Shown in pieces: positions 37,034 to 46,523 of a DNA stretch of 64,000 nt (position 1 is its first letter; every line of letters starts with the position of its first letter). Origin of the DNA: G965214625 sp965214625 (GTDB lineage: Bacteria; Pseudomonadota; Gammaproteobacteria; Arenicellales; Poriferihabitantaceae); assembly GCA_965214625.1 (NCBI GenBank), contig OZ243962.1, forward strand, positions 434,001 through 498,000, given 5' to 3'. The position numbers were made by a program, and so were the translations under genes. The notes below the pieces were generated by a model. That model worked only from the letters and a program-made list of their open reading frames with translations, was not told the DNA's origin and did no database searches.

Positions 37034-38146
37034 TCACCCTGCGTTAAATCGCGCCAGCACCGCACCACTTTTGATCATACGGCGCACTTTATCAGCGCCT
37101 TCGGCCAAGCTGGAACAAATTCGGGTATGATTCAATCCAATGGCAGCACCATAAATCAAACTGTCAAGCATCGGTCCGGGCTGATTGGACAATGCCTGCA
37201 ACCCAACATCCAGATTGTGCTCGACAACCGGTTTTAAGCGGGCCTCACACTGATAACCCGTGTGCTGCATCAGCTCCGCATGATCCTCCTCGATTGGAAC
37301 TGTCCGCTGGTCCTGATGAATACCCAGTTCTTTGGGAGATAATTTATAAAGCCGCATGCTTTCTTCCCTCCGATAACCAAAATAGCGAGATACTTGGCTC
37401 AGTGAGGGGATACACCCCCCCTCAACACCACGCACAATCACTGCCGAATCAAACCCTACCTGTCTTGCCAGCGCGCAGTAGACGGGCGGGTAGGCTTTAT
37501 GAACAAAACCTGTCATCAGGTGAGTCTGACGGGCCCCGCTAATCGGTTTCAAAATCACTTCCAACGTTGAGATACAGGTTCGTTTGACCATGGTATCGCG
37601 CAGTCGGACAAGATCATGCAACTTTGGAATATATTGTGCTTGATCAAGATAGCCCCACCCGATGTCAGGATGGTCCAGTGCGCCGGCCACCTCGCTCACT
37701 GGCCTGTTCACCGATTTGCCGGCTGCCGCAAGCACCATGTGGCTCGTGATGCCGTACTTGGGGCCGACCGAGTGTACACCATGCACATAAGCCGGCAGCC
37801 CGCAGGACGCAAAAACCGCAGGCAAAAACGGGGTAACCAATAACCCTCGAAGATAGCCATTGAACGGGTCGGCCACCGACAATACCTTGGAGGCGCGGCT
37901 ATCGGTACAGATGAGCATGCTGTTCAATGCCTCCAATGCTCCGCTATTTTCCTCATCAGTTTCCCGTTTCATCCGCAGCGCGATAAGAAATATACCGGCC
38001 CTGACCTCATCCACATCACCGTTGAGAATCATTGTCAGCCCATCTTTGGCTTGATCTGCACTTAAGGACCGACTTAATTCCGGGCCTGTCGCGACCAATT
38101 GGAGATATTCCCTCATCCGGGCCTGAGGTGGCATCGATTTGTTCAT
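37034..38146 (-). CDS. TrpD2/YbiB-like phosphoribosyltransferase-family protein
   Basis: 370 residues with the fold pattern of anthranilate phosphoribosyltransferases: the helical start (LSADQAKDGLTMILNGDVDEVRAG), a long middle, and the C-terminal NHTRICSSLAEGADKVRRMI. The GTGGD loop that binds phosphoribosyl diphosphate and the KHGN motif of TrpD are replaced (DPFNGYLRG and VHGVHSVGPKYG), so it should not make tryptophan precursor. It therefore fits the TrpD2/YbiB side of the family, some of which bind nucleic acid. Single gene. Confidence 0.7.
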   Translation of the reverse strand: MNKSMPPQARMREYLQLVATGPELSRSLSADQAKDGLTMILNGDVDEVRAGIFLIALRMKRETDEENSGALEALNSMLICTDSRASKVLSVADPFNGYLRGLLVTPFLPAVFASCGLPAYVHGVHSVGPKYGITSHMVLAAAGKSVNRPVSEVAGALDHPDIGWGYLDQAQYIPKLHDLVRLRDTMVKRTCISTLEVILKPISGARQTHLMTGFVHKAYPPVYCALARQVGFDSAVIVRGVEGGCIPSLSQVSRYFGYRREESMRLYKLSPKELGIHQDQRTVPIEEDHAELMQHTGYQCEARLKPVVEHNLDVGLQALSNQPGPMLDSLIYGAAIGLNHTRICSSLAEGADKVRRMIKSGAVLARFNAG

Positions 38147-38301
38147 CTGAGCATATCAAACAGCGGTTACATTAATTTAAGGAAGCAATCAGACCATGTC
38201 GAACTGTGTCAACGGATCGTCACTCAAGCAACTCGGGTAAACAGACAAACTGACTGAGAGATACGGATAATCTGTAAAGCTCACGCCGCACAACACATCG
38301 G

Positions 38302-39285
38302 CTAGAAGTTGGCTTCTTCGATCTCCAGATAAATCAGGCTGATAATCCGGCCGATGCCAGTGTCAAATCCGTCCCAATCGACAAACTCTTCAAGTTGTTC
38401 TATGACCGCCTCCTTCATTTCAAAATCGGTCAACCCCGCTTCAAACTGGGTTTCCACAGCCTGATAAAGTGTTTCATGAAAGCGCCGCATATTGTTGATA
38501 ACAGAGATATCTCCGGTGTCCCCATGGCCGGGTACAACCACCCGGGGCTCCAGCTGAATCAGATAATCCAGCATCCCGATCGATCCTTCAAAATGTCCGT
38601 CATCCATCAACGCTAGTTGGTGGTTAAACACTGTATCGCCGGTAAAAAGGACATTTTCGGGTTGAACCAGGATCGCAATATCTGTCTCGGTATGCGCCTT
38701 GCCCTGATGTATGATGGTAAAGTCGGTCTCCCCAATTGAAATCGTCTCACCATCACTCACAGAATGATCGGGAATGACAGCCCGTGTTCCCCCCGTGGCA
38801 CCTTCGGTCATCTGGTACATGAGATCAACCCAGAACTGTCCCTGCCCGGCATTTGCCTGTTCAATTAACGTGGGATGGGCATAAGACACCGCATCCGGAT
38901 ACCGCTCCTTGATCGCCTGATTACCCAGCCAATGATCACCATGTATGTGCGTCGAAAAAATCGCAACGACCGGTGACAGGCTCACCGACTGCAATTTGTC
39001 CAGAACCATCCTCCCGATCTGCACACTGCTGCCGGGATCGATCACCACCACGCCCGCACTTGTCAACACAAAAGCGGGGTTGTTGATTAGTCCCTGATTA
39101 GCCGGACTGGGCAATCCAGCCGAACCGTGTATCACATACACTGATTCGCTGACCTGATCCAGGCTGTAATCCGCTCTGATCGGTCCTGCCTCATCCTCGG
39201 CTCTTAGGGAATCGCTCAATAAGAAAACAAGTGCCCCTGCAAATAAAAGCAACAGCACGGATCTGGCATCAATTGACTTTGACAT
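38302..39285 (-). CDS. SoxH-like metallo-beta-lactamase-fold hydrolase
   Basis: 327 residues. The ATG at 39285 follows GGAGG and gives a membrane/secretion signal (about residues 12-30), so the protein is probably periplasmic. The metal site HxHxDH is intact in STHIHGDHWLGN, with further ligands in IHQGKAHTETD and VVPGHGDTGD. The family includes SoxH and quinoprotein-relay hydrolases found beside sulfur-oxidation genes. The substrate is not known. Single gene between the TrpD2-like and thioredoxin genes. Confidence 0.78.
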   Translation of the reverse strand: MSKSIDARSVLLLLFAGALVFLLSDSLRAEDEAGPIRADYSLDQVSESVYVIHGSAGLPSPANQGLINNPAFVLTSAGVVVIDPGSSVQIGRMVLDKLQSVSLSPVVAIFSTHIHGDHWLGNQAIKERYPDAVSYAHPTLIEQANAGQGQFWVDLMYQMTEGATGGTRAVIPDHSVSDGETISIGETDFTIIHQGKAHTETDIAILVQPENVLFTGDTVFNHQLALMDDGHFEGSIGMLDYLIQLEPRVVVPGHGDTGDISVINNMRRFHETLYQAVETQFEAGLTDFEMKEAVIEQLEEFVDWDGFDTGIGRIISLIYLEIEEANF

Positions 39286-39860
39286 CTGACCTCCTCGATT
39301 GTGGATGATGGCGACCGTATTCAATTCAACAGTATATAATTTCACCTTAACACCAAGAACCCCGCCAGAAGGGATAGTAAATAATATACTGTTTATTCGA
39401 ACAAGTATCCAATAATCGATAAAGGACCGTCCGATTCACCTTCCATCGTCTCTTACAGTATGGCCGTATCGGTCCTCAGTCTCTCCTAGTTTGAATGGAC
39501 ATCCATGCCCAACGGTAATGAAGACGTTTCCGGCTCCCGGTTTTTCATACCGCCCGTATCACCCGTTCCCCCTGAAGCAGACAAACCCCACATTCCTGAT
39601 AACGGCCGATTTATTGGCTTCCCTTCGGTTCTTAACAAACGACCTTTCAAGAGCAAAGAATCTTGTTTTTGTTTTCAGATAGAATCGTTTCGTTCCCTCG
39701 GGGAAAGCGCCTGAATCTTCTTTGCTGGACAGGATCATCGACCCGTTGCAGATTGGATCATCCATCTTGCATGTCATCTTGACACATTCTAGAATAAGGA
39801 TGACAAACTCAAAATAAACTCTTAATTCATCCAAACGAATACGCCACCGATTAGCTGGAA
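39286..39860. other. Intergenic region, divergent promoters expected
   Basis: 575 bases between divergent genes. It is A+T-rich near 39340-39400 and near 39780-39830. Short frames at 39491-39714 show no family features. TTGACA at 39870 could be a -35 element for the gene at 39930, but the matching -10 is poor. Confidence 0.4.
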
Positions 39861-39929
39861 TTGAACCGCTTGACAATCCTCATGGAGACTTTGCATACCC
39901 AGAGATTTTTCGTCTTCGGTCCCTGGAGG

Positions 39930-40988
39930 ATGAGTACTGCCCCGTTTCGTCCCGTTCTGCTTCTCTTGCTGCTGGTTCTCCTCGGTATCGTCCCGACACT
40001 GCCTGTCCGGGCAGACTCATCCGAAACCCAAATGGGTCAATTTCTGGGTGCGAAAGAAACCTCGCACCCAGACTGGTTCAAAGACAGCTTCCTTGATTTC
40101 GAAGAGGATATCGCTGAAGCCGCCGCACAGAACAAACGCCTGATTGTTTATTTTCACCAAGATGGTTGTCCATACTGCAACAAACTGGTCGAACACAATT
40201 TTGCTGACCCGGTGATCGCCGAGAAAATCAAAGGCCGTTTTGACCTGGTTGCGCTCAACCTGTGGGGTGATCGGGAGGTCGTTCCAATCGGAGGCAAGGT
40301 ATTTTCAGAAAAAACCCTGGGGCAAGCGCTGGCAGTCCAGTTTACCCCTACCCTGCTGTTTTTCAACGAAGAGAACAAGGTGATACTGCGGCTGGATGGT
40401 TATCTTCCACCCCGGAAATTCATTATGGCATTGGACTACGTATCGGAAAAAAGGGAGCGGGAGATAAGCTATGCGAACTATGTCAACCAAGTCGAGAAAG
40501 CCAAAAGAACGGGGGCTCTCAACCGGGCGGATTGGCTGCTCTCCCCCCCTTACGACCTTTCGGCGCTGGTCGGGAACAAGCCGATTGCAATTCTGTTCGA
40601 AGAACCCGACTGCAAAAATTGCGATCTGTTGCACAGCAACACATTCCAGGATCCGTCAGCAGCAAAATTGATTGAACAGTTTCACATGGTGCAGCTTAAT
40701 CGATGGTCGGACATGCCCGTCACCAAACCCGACGGGAATGTCACTTCAGCAGTACAATGGGCCAACGAACTCGGTCTCAGTTATACACCTGCGATCATCT
40801 TATTCGACACTGGCGGGAATCAGGTCATTGCATTGACCGGTATGTTTCGAACCTTTCACATCCTCGGTGCGTTGGATTACGTGGCATCAGATGGATTCAA
40901 ACAACAACCCAGCTTCCAGCGTTATTTAAGCGAGAGGGCCGAACACATTCGCGCTACCGGCGCTGATGTCGATATCTGGAAATATTGA
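39930..40988 (+). CDS. Secreted protein with two thioredoxin-like domains
   Basis: 352 residues: a signal peptide (about 1-32, ending VRADS), then two thioredoxin folds. The first has CPYC in FHQDGCPYCNKLVEH (about residue 85) and cis-Pro QFTPTLLFF. The second has CKNC in EEPDCKNCDLLHS (about 235) and SYTPAIILF. It resembles SoxW-like and DUF255-like thioredoxins and the single-domain protein at 16.9 kb, so duplication is likely. Starts at 39861 (TTG) and 39882 (ATG) are also open, but only the ATG at 39930 begins close to the signal peptide. Confidence 0.75.
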   Translation: MSTAPFRPVLLLLLLVLLGIVPTLPVRADSSETQMGQFLGAKETSHPDWFKDSFLDFEEDIAEAAAQNKRLIVYFHQDGCPYCNKLVEHNFADPVIAEKIKGRFDLVALNLWGDREVVPIGGKVFSEKTLGQALAVQFTPTLLFFNEENKVILRLDGYLPPRKFIMALDYVSEKREREISYANYVNQVEKAKRTGALNRADWLLSPPYDLSALVGNKPIAILFEEPDCKNCDLLHSNTFQDPSAAKLIEQFHMVQLNRWSDMPVTKPDGNVTSAVQWANELGLSYTPAIILFDTGGNQVIALTGMFRTFHILGALDYVASDGFKQQPSFQRYLSERAEHIRATGADVDIWKY

Positions 40989-41017
40989 TTCGCCGGCCTC
41001 GTTCTTGATAGCCCTGT

Positions 41018-42502
41018 TCAGCTCGCAAGCCAGGCATCGACTTCCTTTTCGGTCGAAAAGACCGGTACACTGTCAAACTTGAAGGTGTTATGAAAGTAGT
41101 TACTGCACTCAGCCTGATAGTATTGTGCACTATATTTTTCCTGATGAGCCACAATCTCGGTCAACGCATCGGCCAGCGCATCCACATCTTCGCGCGTGTT
41201 GTAGATGCCGAAACTGGCTCGCACCATACCACGATGGAGGTCCGCTAACGCTTCCAGTTCTTCGTTCGAAAGTCCGTCCATCTGCTCGCTCAGTTCATCG
41301 GAAATCATTTCTCGGACATAAGGATGGGCACAAAAACACGCATTTCTCACTGCAATATTGAAATAATCATTCAAGATGGCTGCGGTTAATGAATGGTGCA
41401 TCCCCTGAATGTTGATCGAGACGGCTCCGGTACGACGGAATGATCGGGTATCGGTGTGCCCATAGACAACGACATGGTCAATTTTTGTCAATTTCGATAC
41501 CGCGTAAGCCACCAACTCCGACTCCTCCTCGTCGATGGCGTCCATACCGATCTTCTTCAAGGTATACAGGACGGAAGCCAATGCAATGGCACCGGCAATG
41601 TTCGGTGTCCCCGCCTCCTCCCGATCAGGAAAATTTTCGGTCGACAGATAGTGCTCGACATAGACATCGTCCACCATTCCACCGCCAACTTCGACCGGTT
41701 CGACACCGCTGAACAACTCCCGACGGGTAATCACCACACCGGGTGATGAGGGGGTATAAATCTTATGACCCGACATCGCTACCATGTCCAGATTCCGTAA
41801 CGGATTGGCATGACCACTCATCTTGATTGGAACATGTGCCGCCATTTGAGCCGCATCGACCAGAATCAATGTTCCGTAACGATGGGCAAGCTCCGCCACA
41901 TCGTAGATGGGATTGATGATGCCGGTGACATTGGAAACACCGGTCACGGAGATATAATTGACTCGATCACCATATTGCTCCAGCGCGGCCTCGAGTCGCT
42001 TCAAATCAACTGATCCCAATCCCTGTTCCGTTACCACAACCGGAATATGCACCACCTTGTTGAAATGCTTGCGGTGAGGCAAATCGTTTGAGTGGTGTTC
42101 CATGATACTGGTGATGACCACATCTCTGTCAGGCCGTTTGCGACTGAGCGTCCGGGCAATACGATTGATGCCGCCGGTGGTCCCGCTGCCGACGAAAAAA
42201 CAGCCATAGTCCTTCGGGTCGGCATCGACGAACTCAAGCATCATGTCATGGGCCCAATCGAATTCCCGTGTCGATAGTTTCGCGTTGAAGTGGACATTGG
42301 TATGTGTATTGGCGTAGTAGGGAAGAAATTTTTCCATGACATCCTTGACCACCCCCAACTGCAGCGTACTGGCAGTACTGTCCAAATAAATACGTCTGCT
42401 GGTTTTCCCATTCGCCAACGGGTATTGAACATCGATGCCCGTCGTACTTTGCCGTAATTTTTCAATCAATTTACGCGGATTTTGCAAACCATTTTCTTTC
42501 AT
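41018..42502 (-). CDS. Cysteine-desulfurase-like class V aminotransferase
   Basis: 494-residue PLP enzyme of the SufS/CsdA type. The PLP lysine is in MVAMSGHKIYTPSSPG (about residue 244), PLP-binding Asp and His in LILVDAAQMAAH, and the persulfide Cys in VRNACFCAHPYVRE (about 380). It is longer than SufS (about 406 residues), with extra sequence at both ends. No suf or isc genes are nearby, so it probably acts alone in sulfur mobilisation or in a specialised pathway. Start ATG at 42502. Confidence 0.8.
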   Translation of the reverse strand: MKENGLQNPRKLIEKLRQSTTGIDVQYPLANGKTSRRIYLDSTASTLQLGVVKDVMEKFLPYYANTHTNVHFNAKLSTREFDWAHDMMLEFVDADPKDYGCFFVGSGTTGGINRIARTLSRKRPDRDVVITSIMEHHSNDLPHRKHFNKVVHIPVVVTEQGLGSVDLKRLEAALEQYGDRVNYISVTGVSNVTGIINPIYDVAELAHRYGTLILVDAAQMAAHVPIKMSGHANPLRNLDMVAMSGHKIYTPSSPGVVITRRELFSGVEPVEVGGGMVDDVYVEHYLSTENFPDREEAGTPNIAGAIALASVLYTLKKIGMDAIDEEESELVAYAVSKLTKIDHVVVYGHTDTRSFRRTGAVSINIQGMHHSLTAAILNDYFNIAVRNACFCAHPYVREMISDELSEQMDGLSNEELEALADLHRGMVRASFGIYNTREDVDALADALTEIVAHQEKYSAQYYQAECSNYFHNTFKFDSVPVFSTEKEVDAWLAS

Positions 42503-42760
42503 CTTAAATTTTGTAGTATTAAATTTTATTTAATTAAAAAAATGAGTATATTTTTTCTATATAAACTCAATATTAAGAGACCAAATATCTAGCATTGCCC
42601 TGTTGTATGGGATGATATTCTAACTGAGAAAGCAAAATCAAGTTGGAATTGTTCAAAGACGATACAGATTGACATTCGCTATCCATCTCATCGAAAGTCG
42701 GTCATCCCACGTCTCACAGGACATGATTTTCGACTATCGGTTGGGTCGCCCTCAAATTGC
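42503..42760. other. A+T-rich gap
   Basis: 258 bases. Very A+T-rich near 42510-42570, as expected for the promoter of the cysteine-desulfurase-like gene. No other feature seen. Confidence 0.4.
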
Positions 42761-43018
42761 TTACTGACAGGATGGAGGCTGCAATGTCCACTCTTCGTTA
42801 TCGGCCCTGCGGCAAAATATCGAACCTATCCGAGATACCGTCAGACTGAGGGCGGTCGATGGTCCACCGGTCAATGCATGAGTCTCGAGGAAATCCGACA
42901 AAATTACCCGATTGATCAGGCCGGTCAATATGTGACCCGGTGTGAAGGCGGTTTTATTGGTGGATACAGGCAAGGGTTTCCATGTCTCTGAACCGAACAA
43001 CCGCTCCCGTTCACTCAT
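42761..43018 (-). CDS. Small hypothetical protein or gene fragment
   Basis: 85 codons on the same strand as its neighbours; start ATG after AGCAGG. The sequence (TAFTPGHILTGLINRVILSDFLETHALTGGPSTALSLTVSRIG, shown only as a description of its regular hydrophobic pattern) looks protein-like, but I cannot place it. The opposite strand also has a long open frame here, so the coding strand is not certain. It may be a remnant. Confidence 0.3.
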   Translation of the reverse strand: MSERERLFGSETWKPLPVSTNKTAFTPGHILTGLINRVILSDFLETHALTGGPSTALSLTVSRIGSIFCRRADNEEWTLQPPSCQ

Positions 43019-43103
43019 CCTGCTCTATTCGACCTTATCGCCGTTAGTACAAAAAAACCGAGATACGCTCCGTGGCGGACTGTCCTTGAGTCTGGACAAC
43101 CGG

Positions 43104-43736
43104 TTATCTACCCTTCACTCTTCCCAATGTCATCATCAGAAATCCGGTAAAGGCGGCATTATTGGGAGACAAGGAATCATCCACCATTGATTTCATTTCG
43201 CTGATCCGGCTTCGTAAAGCCGCATAAAATGCCCATGTCGGTGTTGGTTGATACTGCAGTTCATGCAACTCCAGGGCATCAATCATGGTCTTGATGGTCG
43301 TGGGTTTCACAAACACCTCGTGATCAGGTCGAAAATACATTGGGCAAACCGAGATTAATGGCCACTTGGCCAGTTTTCTGGTTCCAAGGAGATCAACCAC
43401 CATTTCAAATCCGTTTTGCTGATGTCCATACAACTGCTCTTGAAGTCCATCCACCAGCCATTCGTGTTCCATCGGCGTCAGTGTATTTACAAAATGCTTG
43501 AATTTTGATTTTTCAAAGACTGAAACCAGAGACGACCGGCTGATTACTTTAGTCAGACCGGCAACAATGACCGTCGGCAGACCAAAATTTCCCTCCTGAA
43601 AGGCGAGTTGGGTCATTTCGATCATCTGGGGCACTTTGTGTTTCTTTCCGACTGCCACCATATCAGGATGATCAAACCCACCGGGATAACGTGCCAGAAA
43701 TTCCGATTCTGCCTGTCTTAACCTGCCTGCGTTCAA
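43104..43736 (-). CDS. Conserved hypothetical protein
   Basis: 210-residue soluble protein that I do not recognise. It has helical segments, and a Cys-Pro in LISVCPMYFRPDHEVFVKP that looks conserved. There is no signal peptide. Start is a TTG that overlaps the stop of the GPP34 remnant just upstream (TTGA), so translation may once have been coupled to it. An ATG in frame is found only much later (residue 26). Confidence 0.55.
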   Translation of the reverse strand: MNAGRLRQAESEFLARYPGGFDHPDMVAVGKKHKVPQMIEMTQLAFQEGNFGLPTVIVAGLTKVISRSSLVSVFEKSKFKHFVNTLTPMEHEWLVDGLQEQLYGHQQNGFEMVVDLLGTRKLAKWPLISVCPMYFRPDHEVFVKPTTIKTMIDALELHELQYQPTPTWAFYAALRSRISEMKSMVDDSLSPNNAAFTGFLMMTLGRVKGR

Positions 43737-43949
43737 AATTCACTCCCCATTGATCGACCGACCCGGAAAATCACATGCCACGTTGTAAAAGCAGCGGTAT
43801 CGAAAACCACCTCATCATCGATGCGGCAAGCAAAGGCAAGATCCATCAACATGGCCCCCGCCAAGGCGCATTCGAAGGCATATTCCTTGACCGGAACAGG
43901 TCGTCTTCATCGCCAAGCAGAAGGAGAATTTCCTCTGTGAATATCAGCA
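43733..43949 (-). pseudogene. Remnant of a GPP34-family gene
   Basis: From the ATG at 43949 the frame reads MLIFTEEILLLLGDEDDLF. After a frame change it continues PVKEYAFECALAGAMLMDLAFACRID (in two pieces) and runs to a stop at 43733. This is the N-terminal pattern of GPP34 (Golgi phosphoprotein 3-like) proteins: LLLLxDE, then YALxxALAGAxLMDLALxGRI. The remaining two thirds of the gene are gone. It overlaps the TTG start of the next gene. Confidence 0.6.
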
Positions 43950-44082
43950 TGGGCTTCCCCGGCAAAGTGCGTACAACGCGGCTAGTGAATACAATCGATA
44001 CTGCGGTTGTCCGATACAAGTAATTTCATCATATCTTTGTTTTAATAGCGTGTAAAATCGGATTTTTTCAACCCACCTTCAA
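43950..44082. other. Short divergent gap
   Basis: 133 A+T-rich bases between the GPP34 remnant and the leuB-like gene. Likely holds the leuB-like promoter; no exact site is proposed. Confidence 0.35.
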
Positions 44083-45204
44083 ATGACCACAAAACATAAA
44101 ATCATGATTCTGCCCGGGGACGGGATCGGCCAGGAAGTCACCGATGCCGCACTCCGACTGATCCACTGGTTGGCAGATCATCGAAATGTCGACTTTGAGA
44201 TACAACATGGACTGATCGGAGGTGCCTCTGTGGATGTACACGGCACCCCATTAACCGATGAAACACTCTCGGATGCGTTTGAGTGTGATGCCATCTTATT
44301 TGGTGCAGCCGGGGCACCACAATATGACCATTTGCCTTTTGAAAACAAGCCGGAACGTGGGCTATTGAGATTGAGAAAGGAATTGGACCTGTTTGCCAAT
44401 TTACGGCCTGCGATCACTTTTCCATCACTGATAGATGCCTCGACACTCAAACCGGATTTCATTACGGGACTGGATATCCTGATCTTGCGGGAAAACACCG
44501 GCGGCGTATACTTTGCAGAGCCCAGGGGGACCAAGACGCTGTCCTCAGGTGAAAAAACAGCCTTCGATACCAATCTTTACAGCAGCTCTGAAATCAAACG
44601 GATCGGTCGGCTTGCTTTTGCACTGGCGCGGCAACGACAAAACAAAGTCACAAGTGTCGATAAAGCCAATGTGATGTATTCTGGCGTTCTGTGGCGCGAA
44701 GAAATGACCGAGTTATACGAAAAGGAGGGACAAGGACTGGCCATGGAACATATGTATGCGGATAACTGCGCGATGCAACTGGTCAGAAACCCCAAACAAT
44801 TCGATGTCATTGTTATGGACAATCTTTTCGGGGATATACTCTCTGATTGTGCCGCCATGCTCACCGGTTCCCTCGGCATGCTACCCTCTGCTTCGTTGGG
44901 GCACCCCGACACCAATGGTCACTATCGAAAAGCGCTGTATGAACCGGTCCATGGCTCGGCCCCGGACATTACCGGAAAGGGACTGGCCAACCCGCTCGCC
45001 CAAATACTCAGTCTAGCAATGATGTTGCGATATTCCCTGGATCGAAAGGCCGATGCACGCCTCATCGAAACCGCCATCGATACAGTCCTTAAAATGGGCT
45101 ATCGTACCGTGGACATCATGTCCCATGGATGTCACAAAACCACTACCGCCGGCATGGTCGATGCCCTCATTGATGCGCTCAATCACCTGACCCATCAAAC
45201 ATGA
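44083..45204 (+). CDS. leuB: 3-isopropylmalate dehydrogenase-like oxidoreductase
   Basis: 373-residue NAD-dependent decarboxylating dehydrogenase of the LeuB family. Marks are ILPGDGIGQEV at the start, substrate-binding DILILRENTGGVYF (about residue 135), DKANVMYSGVLWR (about 200) with the catalytic Lys, DNLFGDILSD (about 245) and the NAD-binding loop VHGSAPDITGKGLANP (about 288). The usual leuA/leuCD genes are not beside it, so it may be a stand-alone leuB or a paralog acting on another 2-alkylmalate. LeuB is the closest by motif spacing. Confidence 0.82.
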   Translation: MTTKHKIMILPGDGIGQEVTDAALRLIHWLADHRNVDFEIQHGLIGGASVDVHGTPLTDETLSDAFECDAILFGAAGAPQYDHLPFENKPERGLLRLRKELDLFANLRPAITFPSLIDASTLKPDFITGLDILILRENTGGVYFAEPRGTKTLSSGEKTAFDTNLYSSSEIKRIGRLAFALARQRQNKVTSVDKANVMYSGVLWREEMTELYEKEGQGLAMEHMYADNCAMQLVRNPKQFDVIVMDNLFGDILSDCAAMLTGSLGMLPSASLGHPDTNGHYRKALYEPVHGSAPDITGKGLANPLAQILSLAMMLRYSLDRKADARLIETAIDTVLKMGYRTVDIMSHGCHKTTTAGMVDALIDALNHLTHQT

Positions 45205-45383
45205 TGAGACCGTTACCGATACTTTGGCGATCTGAAGCGCTATGCCGCCATTGCCGCTTTGGCAGAGCACACAATAACGACTGCCATACCCCGGCCGAAG
45301 TGGATGGATACGAGCTTGTCCATCATGCAAAGTAACGATACGTAGCCGTCACAACGTACACGCCCAGCGAAAACGGGCGTGGA

Positions 45384-46190
45384 CTATTGGCCTTTAAAGA
45401 CGGGACGGCGCTTTTCGTTAAAGGCCAACACACCCTCTCGACGGTCCTCGGTAGGCACCGTGCGGTTATAGGCCTCTATCTCGAAGGCAAGACCGTCTGA
45501 AAGCGACATCTGCAATCCCCGATGAATGGCCTGTTTGATCTGACGAACTGACACGGGTGCATTGGTTGCAATCTTTTGTGCGGTATCCAAGGACGCCTGT
45601 AAAAGCTGGTTACCCGGGAAAACGGCATTTGCCAGACCCCATTTCAGCGCCTGCTGGGCTGAAAAAGACGTGGCAGACAGCATGATTTCCTTGGCCCTTC
45701 GTTCACCGACCGCCCGTGACAGGGTTTGCGTTCCTCCGGCACCGGGCATAATCCCCAGCATCGCTTCAGGCAAGGCAAATCTTGCATGCTCGGCGACATA
45801 GAGGAAATCCATTAAACAAGCGACTTCGCACCCTCCACCATAAGCGGCACCGTTGATCGCACCGATGGCCGGTATCGGGCTATTCTTGATTGCTCTGACC
45901 ATGCGCTCAAAAACCAGATGCTGTCGACCCCATACTTCATCACTCATGCCATTGCGCTCCTTGAGATCGCCGCCGGCACAAAATGCCTTTTCCCCGGCAC
46001 CGGTCACAATAAGACAACGGACCTGCTGGGGGTCCAGAGGCAATTGCTCAAACAGATGCACAATTTCTTCCCCCATCAGGGTATTGAATGCATTGGACAC
46101 TTCAGGTCGATTGAGCGTCACGAGCATGACGTGTTGGTGGGGCTCCTCGACAACTAACGTTTCGTAAACCACAGTGTTTTTCGTAAACAT
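45384..46190 (-). CDS. Enoyl-CoA hydratase/isomerase family protein
   Basis: 268 residues of the crotonase superfamily. The oxyanion-hole segments are KAFCAGGDLKER (about residue 70) and AAYGGGCEVACLMD (about 115). A Glu in ALPEAMLGIMPGAGG is at a hydratase-type catalytic position. It is divergent from the acyl-CoA dehydrogenase gene; together they suggest breakdown of an acyl-CoA such as a fatty or branched-chain acid. Substrate chain length cannot be judged. Confidence 0.85.
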   Translation of the reverse strand: MFTKNTVVYETLVVEEPHQHVMLVTLNRPEVSNAFNTLMGEEIVHLFEQLPLDPQQVRCLIVTGAGEKAFCAGGDLKERNGMSDEVWGRQHLVFERMVRAIKNSPIPAIGAINGAAYGGGCEVACLMDFLYVAEHARFALPEAMLGIMPGAGGTQTLSRAVGERRAKEIMLSATSFSAQQALKWGLANAVFPGNQLLQASLDTAQKIATNAPVSVRQIKQAIHRGLQMSLSDGLAFEIEAYNRTVPTEDRREGVLAFNEKRRPVFKGQ

Positions 46191-46523
46191 ATCAATTCTC
46201 TATTTTGAACGATTCATTATCAGCAACCACCATGCTTTGTACTATCTATATCATTTTCACCCAAAATAAAACCGGTCCAATGCATCTGACAATGGATTGG
46301 GCCGGGGCAAGAATGCATTTTTTGTTTTCACCCGTTACACTATCATTATTGCAATCGAGTTTCTCGTTGAAATGACTTCGCTGGGCAATGCCGGTGGTAC
46401 TCTCCAAGCCACCTGGCGGAGTACATCATTTTCTCAAACAGCTATTCATGGCGGGTGGCAGTCGATCATGACAGGATCACAATATAACAAGAATTCCATC
46501 GATGAAGAACAACAAAACATGAC
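46191..46523. other. Divergent intergenic region
   Basis: 333 bases between the enoyl-CoA hydratase and acyl-CoA dehydrogenase genes. It must contain both promoters. No operator-like repeat stands out. Confidence 0.4.

Noticed and set aside
39491..39876. Several short overlapping frames on both strands
   Set aside because: They overlap each other, have no start signals and lie in an A+T-rich promoter region.
43775..44023. 82-codon plus-strand frame
   Set aside because: Opposite to the GPP34 remnant, which explains the sequence better.
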